Part shown: positions 8,120 through 17,261 of the stretch, one piece after another
Layout: every line of letters starts with the position of its first letter
Numbering within the stretch: position 1 is the stretch's first letter
Assembly: GCA_937988885.1 (NCBI GenBank)
Contig: CALKHR010000109.1
Span: 1 to 64,000, forward strand
Origin: an uncultured Roseiflexaceae bacterium
GTDB lineage: Bacteria > Chloroflexota > Chloroflexia > Chloroflexales > Roseiflexaceae
Length of the DNA: 64,000 nucleotides
Reading direction: 5' to 3'
Translations under genes and position numbers: made by a program
The notes under the pieces: generated by a model
The model's database searches: none
What the model saw: the letters and a program-made list of their open reading frames with translations, nothing else
Told to the model about the DNA's origin: nothing

Positions 8120-9448
8120 TCACTTATCGCGCGGTCGTCGCCACGGCGAGAAGCGCGTGGTACCCGGCAAGCGACGGCTCGACCGCGTACGCTTCGGGGC
8201 ATTCTGATTGCGCAGGCGCAAACGCAACTGCTGCGGGTTGAGGCGCTGGAGGCGCTGCCGACTGATCTGCCGCAGGTCAGAGATGCTCGGCAAACGCAGC
8301 CCCCGCCGCACGCGCGGTGGGGCCAACTGCAACTGTTCAAGCAGCAACGAAGCGATCTGAAACGCGCCATCGCGCGGCACTGCACCCGCCAAACGCTCCG
8401 ACGTAGCCGCATACCTCTCGGGGTCCATCAACTCGGCCACCGCCGGGATAATGCGATCAACCGTGGGGCAGAACGCGCCAAGCTCATTATTCAACACCAA
8501 GTCGATGTTGCCGCGCTCCTGCATACCCACCGCCTGCGTCACGATCACCGGGCGGCGCATCACCAACGCCTCCATCAGCGTGCCCGGCCCCGCCTTGGTG
8601 ATGATGATATCGCTGGCGGCCATCAACTCTTCCATATTATTCACAAAGCCATAAATATGGACGAGTTCGCCTAGCCCCTGTTTTTGAAGCTCCTCGCGCA
8701 CCGCAGCGTTCTTACCCGTCACCACCAGCAACTGCAACTCAGGGTACGCGCGGTGCAACTCCACCACCAACTCGCGCAAGTTACCGGAGCCAACGCCGCC
8801 GCTCGTCACAAGCAGCGTGAACGGCTCGCGCGCCACCCCCAACGAAGCCCGCGCCTCCTCCTTCGACTTCACATAGGCGGTGAACTTCGGGTGAACGGGG
8901 AAGCCAGTGCGCACCAACTTCGATTCGGGCATGCCCTCCTTCCGCAAGCGCTCAAGCGCCTCGTTGGTGGGCACAATGCACAATTCGGCATCGAGATCGG
9001 CCCAGGCGGCGTGCAAGCTCACCAGATCGGTCACGACCGTCAGGAAGTGGAACGACAGGCGGTATTGGCGACGAGTATTGCCGATCAGGCGGTTGACCAG
9101 CGGATGCACCGAAACCACCAGATTGGGCCGCGTCTCCTCAAGCACACGCACAATGTTGCGATGCGCTCGGAGGTAGACGATCTGCGTCAGCAGATCGACG
9201 CGGCGACGCCCATCGGTGAGCTGAAAGAAGAAGTCGAATACTGGGAGCCAACGCGTAGAGAGTTGATCGTACAGACTAGGCGCATCACGCACCATCGGAA
9301 CATCGGTGCTGGCCAGCAGATCAACGATATGTATTTGAATGCTATCACCGGCAAGTTGTTTGAGGGCTGCAGCAATCGCATCTGCGCCTGCGCGGTGACC
9401 GCCGCCAGTATCGGAAATGGCAAACAGAATACTGGGAGTGTTACCCAC
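8120..9448 (-). CDS. GT28-family glycosyltransferase (MGDG synthase / processive diacylglycerol glucosyltransferase type)
   Basis: 442 residues with the MurG-like two-domain fold of glycolipid synthases. The N-terminal MGDG-synthase domain has the donor-loop signature SDTGGGHRAGADAI near residue 12, followed by HPLVN and FLTVVTDL. The C-terminal GT28 domain has TSGGVGSGN, IYGFVNNMEELMAASDIIITKAGPGTLMEAL and a nucleotide-sugar-binding end. Expected reaction: transfer of galactose or glucose from a UDP-sugar to diacylglycerol at the membrane. Start is GTG at 9448 with GGAGA six bases upstream. The last 60 residues form a very basic, low-complexity tail (many R, Q, L) not needed by the family, perhaps a membrane contact. 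A second GT28 gene lies upstream on the same strand, so successive sugar additions are plausible. Confidence 0.85.
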   Translation of the reverse strand: MGNTPSILFAISDTGGGHRAGADAIAAALKQLAGDSIQIHIVDLLASTDVPMVRDAPSLYDQLSTRWLPVFDFFFQLTDGRRRVDLLTQIVYLRAHRNIVRVLEETRPNLVVSVHPLVNRLIGNTRRQYRLSFHFLTVVTDLVSLHAAWADLDAELCIVPTNEALERLRKEGMPESKLVRTGFPVHPKFTAYVKSKEEARASLGVAREPFTLLVTSGGVGSGNLRELVVELHRAYPELQLLVVTGKNAAVREELQKQGLGELVHIYGFVNNMEELMAASDIIITKAGPGTLMEALVMRRPVIVTQAVGMQERGNIDLVLNNELGAFCPTVDRIIPAVAELMDPERYAATSERLAGAVPRDGAFQIASLLLEQLQLAPPRVRRGLRLPSISDLRQISRQRLQRLNPQQLRLRLRNQNAPKRTRSSRRLPGTTRFSPWRRPRDK

Positions 9449-9670
9449 GAAGTCTCCTCGTCCCTCTCATTACAAAATTGATGGGATAGATCCGATTAGC
9501 AGGAAGTATAGAGCCGTTCGCCATCAGACAGGGCCTGTCGCCCCTGGCTCCATCATCGGATATCTGCTGGAGAAGGTGCCGTTCCACCGAGGAACAGCGC
9601 ATTATCGGGTTCGGCACTATCCATATTGGCTTTGGAAAGCCGCATATGGCAGCTAATCGTTCAACACAAG

Positions 9671-10813
9671 TTAATCATGTTTTCCCGAACGCAGATCGTT
9701 GAGAACATGCTCCGCGATCGTGAGAGCGGCGCGCGGGCGTCCAGTTCGTTGAGCACCAGCACGCAAGAGCTTCAGCATATCGGGTTGTGTAAACAGTTCT
9801 CGGATAGCCCCGGGCACACTTTCAACCATGCGCAACTGTAGGCCAGCTTGCGAACTGACCACGTAATCCGCGTTCCATTCCTCTTGTCCAGGGATGGGGT
9901 CGATCAGCAACATTGGCGTGCCACGCGCCATCGTCTCGCTGACGATCAGACCACCCGCTTTGGTGATCACGATATCGCTAGCCGCCAGCAGATCATCAAC
10001 ATAATCGATATAACTCAGGATGCGCAGTTCCATCGGCGGCTGCGCGGCGATCGAGTCCAACGCCTCGACGAGCGCCTCGTTACGCCCCGCCACCACTAAC
10101 AGTGTGCCCGCCAACTCCAACTTCAGGATGCCCTCGATCATCACACGGACGCGCTCGATGTTAATGCCACCGCCAAAAAGGGTGATCACTGGTTTATCGG
10201 TGGGCAGGTTGTGCTTGATGCACATCTCCTGCTTATCCTTTGGCTCGGCTGCCTTGAGATCGATCGGGATACCAGTGATGTGAATGATGGAAGGCGATAC
10301 ACCGCGCGCCGCGAGCAGATCGCGCGTCAACTCGCTGCCGACGAAATAACCATCAACACCGGGCGTGACCCAGAAGGTATGAGCAAAGTAGTCAGTCACA
10401 ACGCAGTAAACAGGTGGGGGAAGTTTGCCCTCGTTCTTTAAACTCAGCAACATTTCGATGGGCAGAAAATGGGTGCAGATAATGGCCGCGGGCATGTAGG
10501 ATTGGACAAGTTCCTCTAAATGAGTCACCCCCAAACGCTCAACCACGCTACGAAGCGAATTCGTAAGCTCGATCAATTCTGGGGAAGTGGTATCGGTCGT
10601 TTCGTAAAACCACCGCCAAAGCAACGGCGAGCGCTCACTCAGGTCAAGGTACGAACGACGGTAGGCCTGCTGGAAGAGCGGATTGCCATGATCAAGCGTA
10701 TCTTCAACACGTACCTCAGGCTCTTGCTTCACCGCAAAAGCCTGGCTGATCGCGTCAGCCGCACGTTTATGGCCCGTCCCCACCGAGGCATGCAAGATGA
10801 GTATTCTTGGCAT
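9671..10813 (-). CDS. GT28-family glycosyltransferase (MGDG synthase / UgtP type)
   Basis: 380 residues, same family as its downstream neighbour but clearly diverged. It starts with the donor-loop pattern LILHASVGTGHKRAADAI, has THFLPIEMLL and VVTDYFAHTFWVTPGVDGYFV in the N-terminal domain, and LFGGGIN, SYIDYVDDLLAASDIVITKAGGLIVSE and PIPGQEEWNADYV in the C-terminal domain. These match UgtP and plant-type MGDG synthases closely. Expected substrate is diacylglycerol or a monoglycosyl-diacylglycerol, with a UDP-hexose donor. Start is ATG at 10813; the ribosome site is poor. It is 222 bases upstream of the other GT28 gene, a gap in which I saw no clear promoter or terminator. The two may be cotranscribed to make mono- and diglycosyl lipids. 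Confidence 0.85.
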   Translation of the reverse strand: MPRILILHASVGTGHKRAADAISQAFAVKQEPEVRVEDTLDHGNPLFQQAYRRSYLDLSERSPLLWRWFYETTDTTSPELIELTNSLRSVVERLGVTHLEELVQSYMPAAIICTHFLPIEMLLSLKNEGKLPPPVYCVVTDYFAHTFWVTPGVDGYFVGSELTRDLLAARGVSPSIIHITGIPIDLKAAEPKDKQEMCIKHNLPTDKPVITLFGGGINIERVRVMIEGILKLELAGTLLVVAGRNEALVEALDSIAAQPPMELRILSYIDYVDDLLAASDIVITKAGGLIVSETMARGTPMLLIDPIPGQEEWNADYVVSSQAGLQLRMVESVPGAIRELFTQPDMLKLLRAGAQRTGRPRAALTIAEHVLNDLRSGKHD

Positions 10814-10911
10814 AGCTGTGCCGCTTTGCTCCTACGAGTTGAATTACTAGGACCCTATCGTACCATAAAATAGTAGGTTTGTCCCATCTGTGGCCAAAAA
10901 TCGCCGCGCTA

Positions 10912-10920
10912 TGCTATAAT
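10912..10920 (+). promoter_or_regulatory. Extended -10 promoter of the MalT/BTAD regulator gene
   Basis: TGC directly followed by a perfect TATAAT (10915-10920), giving an extended -10 element with only a weak -35. The predicted start would be about 10927, some 29 bases before the ATG. Confidence 0.55.
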
Positions 10921-10955
10921 CCTTACAAGACGTCGCCTGACGTTCTCCATAACCG

Positions 10956-13900
10956 ATGGTCGGGATTATGCTCGCTCCCTCATCCGTTAGAAGGAATCAG
11001 GAAATAGGGCGTGCTGTGCAGCCGTTGTTACCACTCAAGCATACTCCACCGCCGCCGCGAGAAGGTGTTTTACTACGCCCAGACCTTCAAGCGTTATTGC
11101 CAGAAACACGCCTTCATCCCTTGACTCTGGTTGTCGCGCCTGCGGGCTACGGTAAAACAACACTTTTATCGCAGTGGGCACAAGATCTGAGCCGCACAGG
11201 CACCGCAGTGTGTTGGCTGACGCTCGACAGCAGTGAGCGTGCGCCCTCGCTCTTTCTGGCGTACCTGATTCGCAGCTTCCAAACGCACTTCCCGCAGCTT
11301 GGCGCAGATGCCTGGCGCGTGTTGCACAGTGCAGCAAATATCGATAAGGACTGGCCGATGGTGGCAGGCGCGCTGTGTAGCGACCTGCAGCGCACACTGG
11401 TAACGGCCACCTTCCTAGTGCTCGACGACCTGCACCTCATCCTGGATTCGGCGGTGATCAGCCAGATCCTCGGGTATATTCTGCGTGCTGCCCCGCCCAC
11501 CCTGCACATCATCATGGCCTCGCGCCGCGCGCTGACGTTCGCGCCGTTGCCGCGCCTGCGCGCCGAGGGCCGCCTGCTCGAACTCACCCAGAGCGAACTC
11601 AACCTCTCCGCCGACGAAGCGCGCCAAGTGCTGAGCGCCCAAGGCGTCGAGTTGAGCGACCAAGAGCTCGAACTGTTGCTGACCCGCACCGAAGGTTGGG
11701 CGCTGAGCGTGCAGCTGGCCGCCCGCGCCTTGGCCAGCCAATCCAAAGAACGCCGTGGCGACTTCCTGCAGACGCTCAGCGGCGGCCAGGAACAACTGCT
11801 AAACTACCTGGCCTCCGAAGTGCTGCACGAACTCCCGCCCGAAGTGTTGGAGTTCCTGCGCCTGGCCTCGATACCTGCCTATTTCGATGCTGGGCTCCTC
11901 ACTCAGGTGCTGCAGAACGACAATATCGATTACCTGCTGCGGCGCAGCCAAGCGCTCGGCTTGCCCATCCTGCCGCTGGATGAACAGGGCCAACGTCTGC
12001 GCTTCCACCCGCTCTGGCGCGAATTGCTGCAACGTGGCCTGCCCACCATGCTCGATGAAGCCGCCCTCGCGGCGCTCAACACACGGTTCGGCCAAGTGCT
12101 CGAAGCTCGTGGCGATCTCGAAGCGGCGCTCGATCACTACACCAACGCTGGCGCAATCAACGACCTTGCCCGCGCACTGCGCGAACACGCCTGGCCCCTG
12201 CTCCAATCGCCGCGCCGCGATACGATCCGCCGCTGGCTCGAAAGTCTCCCCAGCGAGATGCGTCAGCACGACCCCGATCTGCTGCATATCTGGGGGATGA
12301 GCCAGGTCACAGCCGAGCCGAATAGAGCGCTCGACGCGATCGAACGGGCCGCCGATCTGTACAACGAACAGGGACGGGCCGACCGCGAACTGCGCGCCCT
12401 GTCCGACCTTGCGACACTGCTCTTCTGGCAGCACCGCCAAAATCAGTTTGTGGCGGTCTGTGTGCGGGCCGTGCGAGTAGCCAACCACGTGCGCGATGCC
12501 TGGTCGCGCGGCGCGATGCTGACCTGCGTCACAGCCATCCTCTACAGCAAAGGCAGGTACACCGCCGCCCTGCGGATCGCGCCGCGTGCCACTGCGCAGC
12601 CACTCAGCCCAACCTGGCGCTGGCTGCTGTCGATCATCGTCGCGACGATCGATGTGCAACTGGGCCGACCAACCGCCGCGCTCGCGTCGATCGATGCCGC
12701 CCTCCAACTCCCGCAGGTCGATCAAGACGACCGCCTGCGCCAGAATCTGCTGCGTCAACGAGCGATGGCGCTCTACGAACAGGGCCAAACCGCCGAGGCG
12801 CTCGCACTCGCGCTCAGTTCGCACCGCTACCTCGCCGATTACTACGCCACAGGCGTCACCGGCTTCAGCGCCGCACAACTCGCGCTGATGCTAGCCCTCC
12901 AGGGTCGCGTCGATGAGGCGACCACCTACGTGGCGCAAGCCCGCGCAGTGTTCCACCAACTCGATGCGCTGCCGGCATTAGCGGGCCTACAGGTCATCGA
13001 AGTCTACGGCCAATTTATGCGCGGCCAAACCGACCGAGCGCGCGTGGCGGTCAGCAGCGTGCTGCGGCGCCTGCAGGAGGCCGAAGGCCCCGCGCCCGAC
13101 CTACGCCTCTGGCTGCTCCTATCGCTCGTGCTGGGCGAAAGCGGAGAACACCAGCGTGCGCTCGCGCTCGCCCAAGAGACCGCGCAACAGATGCGCCAAG
13201 CCGGATATCGCCTCTTTCTCGCCGAGGCCGAACTGTACAGCGCGTATCTGGCGGGCCAACTCAAAGACGAAGCGACCAGACAAGCAGCCCTGCAACGGGG
13301 CTGGCAGATCGTCCAGGAGGAACAAGCCGAATACCTGCCAATGCTGCCGGAGGGCGCGATCAAGGATGTGGCCCAGGCAGCGCTGCGCTCCAATATTGCG
13401 ACAGCGGTCGTTGGCGTCGTGTTGCGCCGCCAAATGCCCGAACACGCAATGGACCTGCTGATAGGCCTGCTCAACGACCCTCAACCCACCGTCCGCGCCG
13501 TGGCAGCCGAGTTGCTCGGCGATTTAGGCGCGGTGAGCGCGTACAGCGCGCTGCGAGCACTGCTCAAAGATCGCAATGCTGCCGTGCGCCAATCCGCCGA
13601 AAACGCGTTGGGTCGGCTCGTCTACCGCCCGCCCTATACCCTGCGCATCCGCACGCTCGGCTCGTTCTCGCTCTCGCGGGGCGACCAAGAGGTGCGCGAC
13701 CGCGATTGGCGGAGCAGCAAGGCCCGCCAACTGTTCCAACTGCTGATCACCGAACGGGGCCGCGCCCTGCCACGCGACCGCGTGCTCGACGCGCTCTGGC
13801 CCGAAATGGATCAGGAGCCAGCCGCCAACAACCTGCGGGTGACGGTCAATCGCCTGTCGAAGGCATTGGAACCAGATCGCCCCGATGGCGCGCCGCCGAG

Positions 13901-14405
13901 CTTCATCCTCCAACAGGGCGATACCTACAGCTTCAACATCGCCTGCGACCACTACCTCGACAGCGTTGACTTCTCGACGGCGGTGGCCGAGGGCCAGCAA
14001 GCCGAGCGTCGAGGCCAGCGCAGCGCCGCAATCGCCGCATACCGTCGGGCGATCAGCCTGTACGGCGGCCCCTACCTGCCCGACAACCTCTACGAAGATT
14101 GGACGGTGGTCGAGCGCGAACGGCTCGCCATGCTGTTCAACGACGCGGCGATCCGCCTTGGCACACTGCTTCTCGACGAAGGCGCCGCCCACGAAGTGAT
14201 CGGCCTCGCCTGGCGCGTGCTCGAAACCGACCGCGCCCACGAGGACGCCTACCGCCTGCTGATGCGCGCCCACGCCACCCTCGGCGAGCGCAGCTCGGCC
14301 CTGCGCATCTACGAACGCTGCGTGGCAGTGCTGCGCGAGGAGCTCGGCGTGGAACCCCTGCCCGAGACCGTGGCGCTCTATAACTCCCTGCGCGAAATGC
14401 GCTAA
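10956..14405 (+). CDS. MalT-type STAND ATPase regulator with HEAT repeats and C-terminal BTAD (SARP-like) module
   Basis: 1149 residues. Residues about 35-360 form a MalT/LuxR-LAL type NTPase: Walker A APAGYGKTT (61-69), Walker B LVLDDLHLI (about 154), ASRRA sensor, FHPLWRELL. The middle (about 380-820) is helical repeats resembling TPRs. Two HEAT-like repeats follow (about 828-885, DPQPTVRAVAAELLGDLG and DRNAAVRQSAENALGRL). Next comes a winged helix (about 893-985, starting LRIRTLGSFSLSRG), then a BTAD helical domain to the end. Usual MalT proteins end in a LuxR helix-turn-helix; here the DNA reader is a winged helix with BTAD as in SARP activators, a fusion also known from Chloroflexota and actinobacteria. 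It is monocistronic and ligand-responsive by family; the ligand is unknown. Confidence 0.85.
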   Translation: MVGIMLAPSSVRRNQEIGRAVQPLLPLKHTPPPPREGVLLRPDLQALLPETRLHPLTLVVAPAGYGKTTLLSQWAQDLSRTGTAVCWLTLDSSERAPSLFLAYLIRSFQTHFPQLGADAWRVLHSAANIDKDWPMVAGALCSDLQRTLVTATFLVLDDLHLILDSAVISQILGYILRAAPPTLHIIMASRRALTFAPLPRLRAEGRLLELTQSELNLSADEARQVLSAQGVELSDQELELLLTRTEGWALSVQLAARALASQSKERRGDFLQTLSGGQEQLLNYLASEVLHELPPEVLEFLRLASIPAYFDAGLLTQVLQNDNIDYLLRRSQALGLPILPLDEQGQRLRFHPLWRELLQRGLPTMLDEAALAALNTRFGQVLEARGDLEAALDHYTNAGAINDLARALREHAWPLLQSPRRDTIRRWLESLPSEMRQHDPDLLHIWGMSQVTAEPNRALDAIERAADLYNEQGRADRELRALSDLATLLFWQHRQNQFVAVCVRAVRVANHVRDAWSRGAMLTCVTAILYSKGRYTAALRIAPRATAQPLSPTWRWLLSIIVATIDVQLGRPTAALASIDAALQLPQVDQDDRLRQNLLRQRAMALYEQGQTAEALALALSSHRYLADYYATGVTGFSAAQLALMLALQGRVDEATTYVAQARAVFHQLDALPALAGLQVIEVYGQFMRGQTDRARVAVSSVLRRLQEAEGPAPDLRLWLLLSLVLGESGEHQRALALAQETAQQMRQAGYRLFLAEAELYSAYLAGQLKDEATRQAALQRGWQIVQEEQAEYLPMLPEGAIKDVAQAALRSNIATAVVGVVLRRQMPEHAMDLLIGLLNDPQPTVRAVAAELLGDLGAVSAYSALRALLKDRNAAVRQSAENALGRLVYRPPYTLRIRTLGSFSLSRGDQEVRDRDWRSSKARQLFQLLITERGRALPRDRVLDALWPEMDQEPAANNLRVTVNRLSKALEPDRPDGAPPSFILQQGDTYSFNIACDHYLDSVDFSTAVAEGQQAERRGQRSAAIAAYRRAISLYGGPYLPDNLYEDWTVVERERLAMLFNDAAIRLGTLLLDEGAAHEVIGLAWRVLETDRAHEDAYRLLMRAHATLGERSSALRIYERCVAVLREELGVEPLPETVALYNSLREMR

Positions 14406-14454
14406 CACCACACTTCCCGCATCCAACTCACCAACGCGAACACACCCAACAAAC

Positions 14455-14495
14455 GTGATGTCGATGCGCGACACATCACCGCACATCGACATCAC
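14455..14495. repeat. GATGTCGA hairpin repeat, copy 1 (gene-end hairpin)
   Basis: Arms 14455-14466 and 14484-14495 (GTGATGTCGATG and its exact complement) around a 17-base loop, between two convergent genes. Related hairpins occur at 20880, 27108 and 37658. It may work as a terminator for either side, though no long T-tract follows. Confidence 0.65.
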
Positions 14496-14519
14496 AAAAC
14501 AGGCCAAACCGATACAGCC

Positions 14520-15605
14520 CTAGCCCTTCAAATACGTGTTAAACCAATCCAACGTAGCCTGCCAAGCCTCAACCGCCGCAGCCTCGTTGTAGTTCGGCCC
14601 AGTATCGTTGTTGAAGGCGTGATTGGCCCCTTCGTACACCCGCGACTCGAAGATCTTGCCGTTGGCCTGCATCACCTCCTCAAGCTGCGGGATGGTGCTA
14701 TTGACGCGGTTATCGTTGCCGCCGTACTGCCCCAGAATCGCCGCATTCGTCTGGGCCATCTGGCTGGCAGGCTCGGGCGTCACGCCGTAGTAGCACACGG
14801 CGGCGGCGATCTTCGGGTTGTTCGCCGCGAGCCGCAACGTGTACGCCCCGCCGAAGCAGAAGCCCACCACACCGAACGTATCGCCAGCAATGCCCCGCTG
14901 CATCGCCAACGTCTCAACGCCCGCATTCAAGTCGCGCAGCAACTCCTCGGGGTTCGCATTGGCGAAGAAACCGGGCAACCGATCATTGCCGATCTGATCC
15001 GTGCCACCGCCACGCGAGGCTAGATCCGGCGCGAGAGCGATATACCCCGCCTTCGCGACGCGCCGCACAACATCTCGGATATGGTCGGTCAGGCCACGGT
15101 TCTCGTGAATAACGATCACGCCCGGATACGTACCCTCAGCGCTCGGACGGGCGATATAGGCGTTGATTGTGGTATCGCTCTCGTAACTGATCGGCCCCGC
15201 GCTCACCTCCGGATCATCGGCGGGCACCGAGAGCGGGCTACGCCCAGCGCTCGGCCCAGGCGCAGCAGTGGCAACGGGAGCAGCGGTCGGTTCAGGAGCG
15301 GCGGTCGGTTCAGGAGCGGCGGTCGGTTCTGGTGCAGCAGTCGGTTCTGGTGCAGCGGTCGGCTCTGGGGGCGAGGTCGGGTTAGATGCGGCGGGGGCAC
15401 TGGTCGGCGAGCCAACCGTCTCGCCACAAGCCGCCAACAGCGCAGCGGCAGCAGCGGCACCACCACAAATCCCAAGCAAACGCCGTAGCATCTGGCGGCG
15501 AGTAAGCTCACCCTCACGATAATCCTCGATCATCTCCTCACCCAGATACCGCTGCATCTGGTTGAGCTGATCGACCGAAAACGGCGGACGTGGTTTCTGG
15601 CCCAT
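14520..15605 (-). CDS. Exported dienelactone hydrolase family lipoprotein
   Basis: About 361 residues. The start at 15605 has AAGGAGGAG before it; the longer frame upstream lacks this. The N terminus carries a twin-arginine-like segment (TRRQMLRRLLG, 35-45) and lipobox LAAC (Cys60). A proline/alanine linker with five PEPTAA repeats follows (about 75-110). The alpha/beta-hydrolase domain has the dienelactone hydrolase triad: nucleophile Cys in GFCFGG, Asp in GGNDNRV, His in GANHAFNND, and the helper Glu in VIHENRG. Carboxymethylenebutenolidase activity is the family name, but exported members often act on unknown esters or lactones. A convergent regulator gene lies behind it; there is no operon partner. 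The repeat DNA of the linker is prone to length change. Confidence 0.85.
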   Translation of the reverse strand: MGQKPRPPFSVDQLNQMQRYLGEEMIEDYREGELTRRQMLRRLLGICGGAAAAAALLAACGETVGSPTSAPAASNPTSPPEPTAAPEPTAAPEPTAAPEPTAAPEPTAAPVATAAPGPSAGRSPLSVPADDPEVSAGPISYESDTTINAYIARPSAEGTYPGVIVIHENRGLTDHIRDVVRRVAKAGYIALAPDLASRGGGTDQIGNDRLPGFFANANPEELLRDLNAGVETLAMQRGIAGDTFGVVGFCFGGAYTLRLAANNPKIAAAVCYYGVTPEPASQMAQTNAAILGQYGGNDNRVNSTIPQLEEVMQANGKIFESRVYEGANHAFNNDTGPNYNEAAAVEAWQATLDWFNTYLKG

Positions 15606-15884
15606 GCGCTCCTCCTTTGCGTAACTCGTACAATCGACAAGGTAACGATTGGTGGGATGCGTGTAACGTCGTGGTTTTGCGGCTGAATCATAGCACGCCA
15701 CACCAGGTCACGCCTGAGAAGCACATAAGCATCCGTCACGTTGGAGCCGCTACCGCAGGGAAAGGGTTCGCAATTCGGCGTGCAGAGGTTGTTGGGGAAA
15801 GGACCGCCACCCGCGTCGTCATCCCAAACGCCAGGTGTCATGCCCAGTTGAGGCGAACAACTGGGCGTACAGCGTCACGAAGGC

Positions 15885-17261
15885 CTAGCCAGCCCGCACC
15901 ACCTTGCCCAGCGGACTCACCCGCAGCGTCGTGCGCGGCTTAGGCGGGTTGAGCAACGGCAGCGCACGCCCCAACTCGAAGGTATGCGCCGCAACACCCT
16001 GACTCGCGAGTTGCAACGTGAGCGGCTGGGCCTGCACAGCCTGCTCAGCGATCAACAGCGCCAACGCGCTGGTTCGGCCACGCAGCCAATTCGCCAGATT
16101 CGTCATCCACTCGCCAGCCAGATCCGCTGTGATGATCGCCAGCGCACTGCCCTGGTGGCCCCGCTGATCGGCGTTGCGCTGCAGCAGTTCGCCGAGCGAC
16201 ACACTCTGATTGGGCTGAGCATCCACCAACTCGCTCATAATGCGCCACAGTTGTCGCGGCCCCTGGCCCGGCGAAACCAAACGCTGCCGCGAATCGTGCG
16301 TCAGCAAGCCCACACTGCGGCCCTCGGCCAGCGCCTGCGCCGCCAACGAACACGCCAGGATAATCGCCAACTCCGTGGGGTTGTTATGAAACTCGGGCGC
16401 CGTATCCACGATCTGCGAACTCTGGCCGTAGCTCGGCGCATCAGGGGGAGCGCTCGTGGGAGTGGGCGCATTCGAAGGTGCATCGCCCACCTGGTGCAGG
16501 TCCAGCACGATCCACAGCGCGCCAGCCTGCTCCTGGTCGAACTCCTTCACCATCAACTGATTGGTGCGCGCCACCGTGGGCCAGTGGATGCGGCTCGGTG
16601 GATCGCCAGGCGTGTAGGCTCGCAAGCCACCCACACTCGGCGTAACGTGCTGCTGGAGCAGATCAGCGCGCGCCAAACCGCCGCGCTGGCCGTGCGGCAA
16701 CACCAAGGGCGGCAACTGCACCAACGGCGGATAGATCACCAACTGGCGGGTCGATTGGTTGCGCCACGTGTACTCGAAAATACCGAACGGATCGCTTGTG
16801 CGAGCGGTGAGCGGCCCCAGATTGTATACGCCCCGCTTCGTACAGACCGCGCTGGTGCTCCACTGGTACGTCTGCCCCGCGCCGCTCGCCGCGATGCGCC
16901 GTGTGCTGTAGCCCGGCACATTCGAGGAATCGGCGACTTCGAGCCAGAGCAGCGGCAACGGCGCGTTGTTCGAGAGCTGCCAATCCTCGTGCAACTCATC
17001 GCCAACCTGCGCCCACGTATCGTGCGTATGGCGTGTCAGCGCGATACGCGGCCCCAACACGCGCACCCAGGCATACGAGAGCAGCGGCAACAGCAGAGCC
17101 GCGTACGCCAACAAAAAGAGCCCTGGATAGGGCGCGATCAGAGCGAAGATAAACAACAATGGGCCTGGCAACAGCAGCCACACCTGCCGTGTCTGAATCT
17201 GGCCGTCGAGGCTGAGACGACGCCAGGCGTGGCCGATTCTATTGCGAAGGCGCAACATCAT
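15885..17261 (-). CDS. DUF58 domain membrane protein
   Basis: About 458 residues. Two membrane helices near the N terminus (about 28-70, VWLLLPGPLLFIFALIAPYP and following) are followed by a beta-rich segment and the DUF58 signature YTPGDPPSRIHWPTVARTNQLMVKEFD around residue 225-250. A vWA-like C-terminal half follows. DUF58 proteins usually pair with MoxR AAA ATPases and transglutaminase proteins; none of these is in the window. The ATG at 17261 overlaps the TGA of the upstream MBL-rhodanese gene (ATGA), so translation is probably coupled. The segment about 275-310 is a Pro/Ser/Ala-rich insertion. The function is unknown beyond a likely structural or chaperone role at the membrane. Confidence 0.8.
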   Translation of the reverse strand: MMLRLRNRIGHAWRRLSLDGQIQTRQVWLLLPGPLLFIFALIAPYPGLFLLAYAALLLPLLSYAWVRVLGPRIALTRHTHDTWAQVGDELHEDWQLSNNAPLPLLWLEVADSSNVPGYSTRRIAASGAGQTYQWSTSAVCTKRGVYNLGPLTARTSDPFGIFEYTWRNQSTRQLVIYPPLVQLPPLVLPHGQRGGLARADLLQQHVTPSVGGLRAYTPGDPPSRIHWPTVARTNQLMVKEFDQEQAGALWIVLDLHQVGDAPSNAPTPTSAPPDAPSYGQSSQIVDTAPEFHNNPTELAIILACSLAAQALAEGRSVGLLTHDSRQRLVSPGQGPRQLWRIMSELVDAQPNQSVSLGELLQRNADQRGHQGSALAIITADLAGEWMTNLANWLRGRTSALALLIAEQAVQAQPLTLQLASQGVAAHTFELGRALPLLNPPKPRTTLRVSPLGKVVRAG

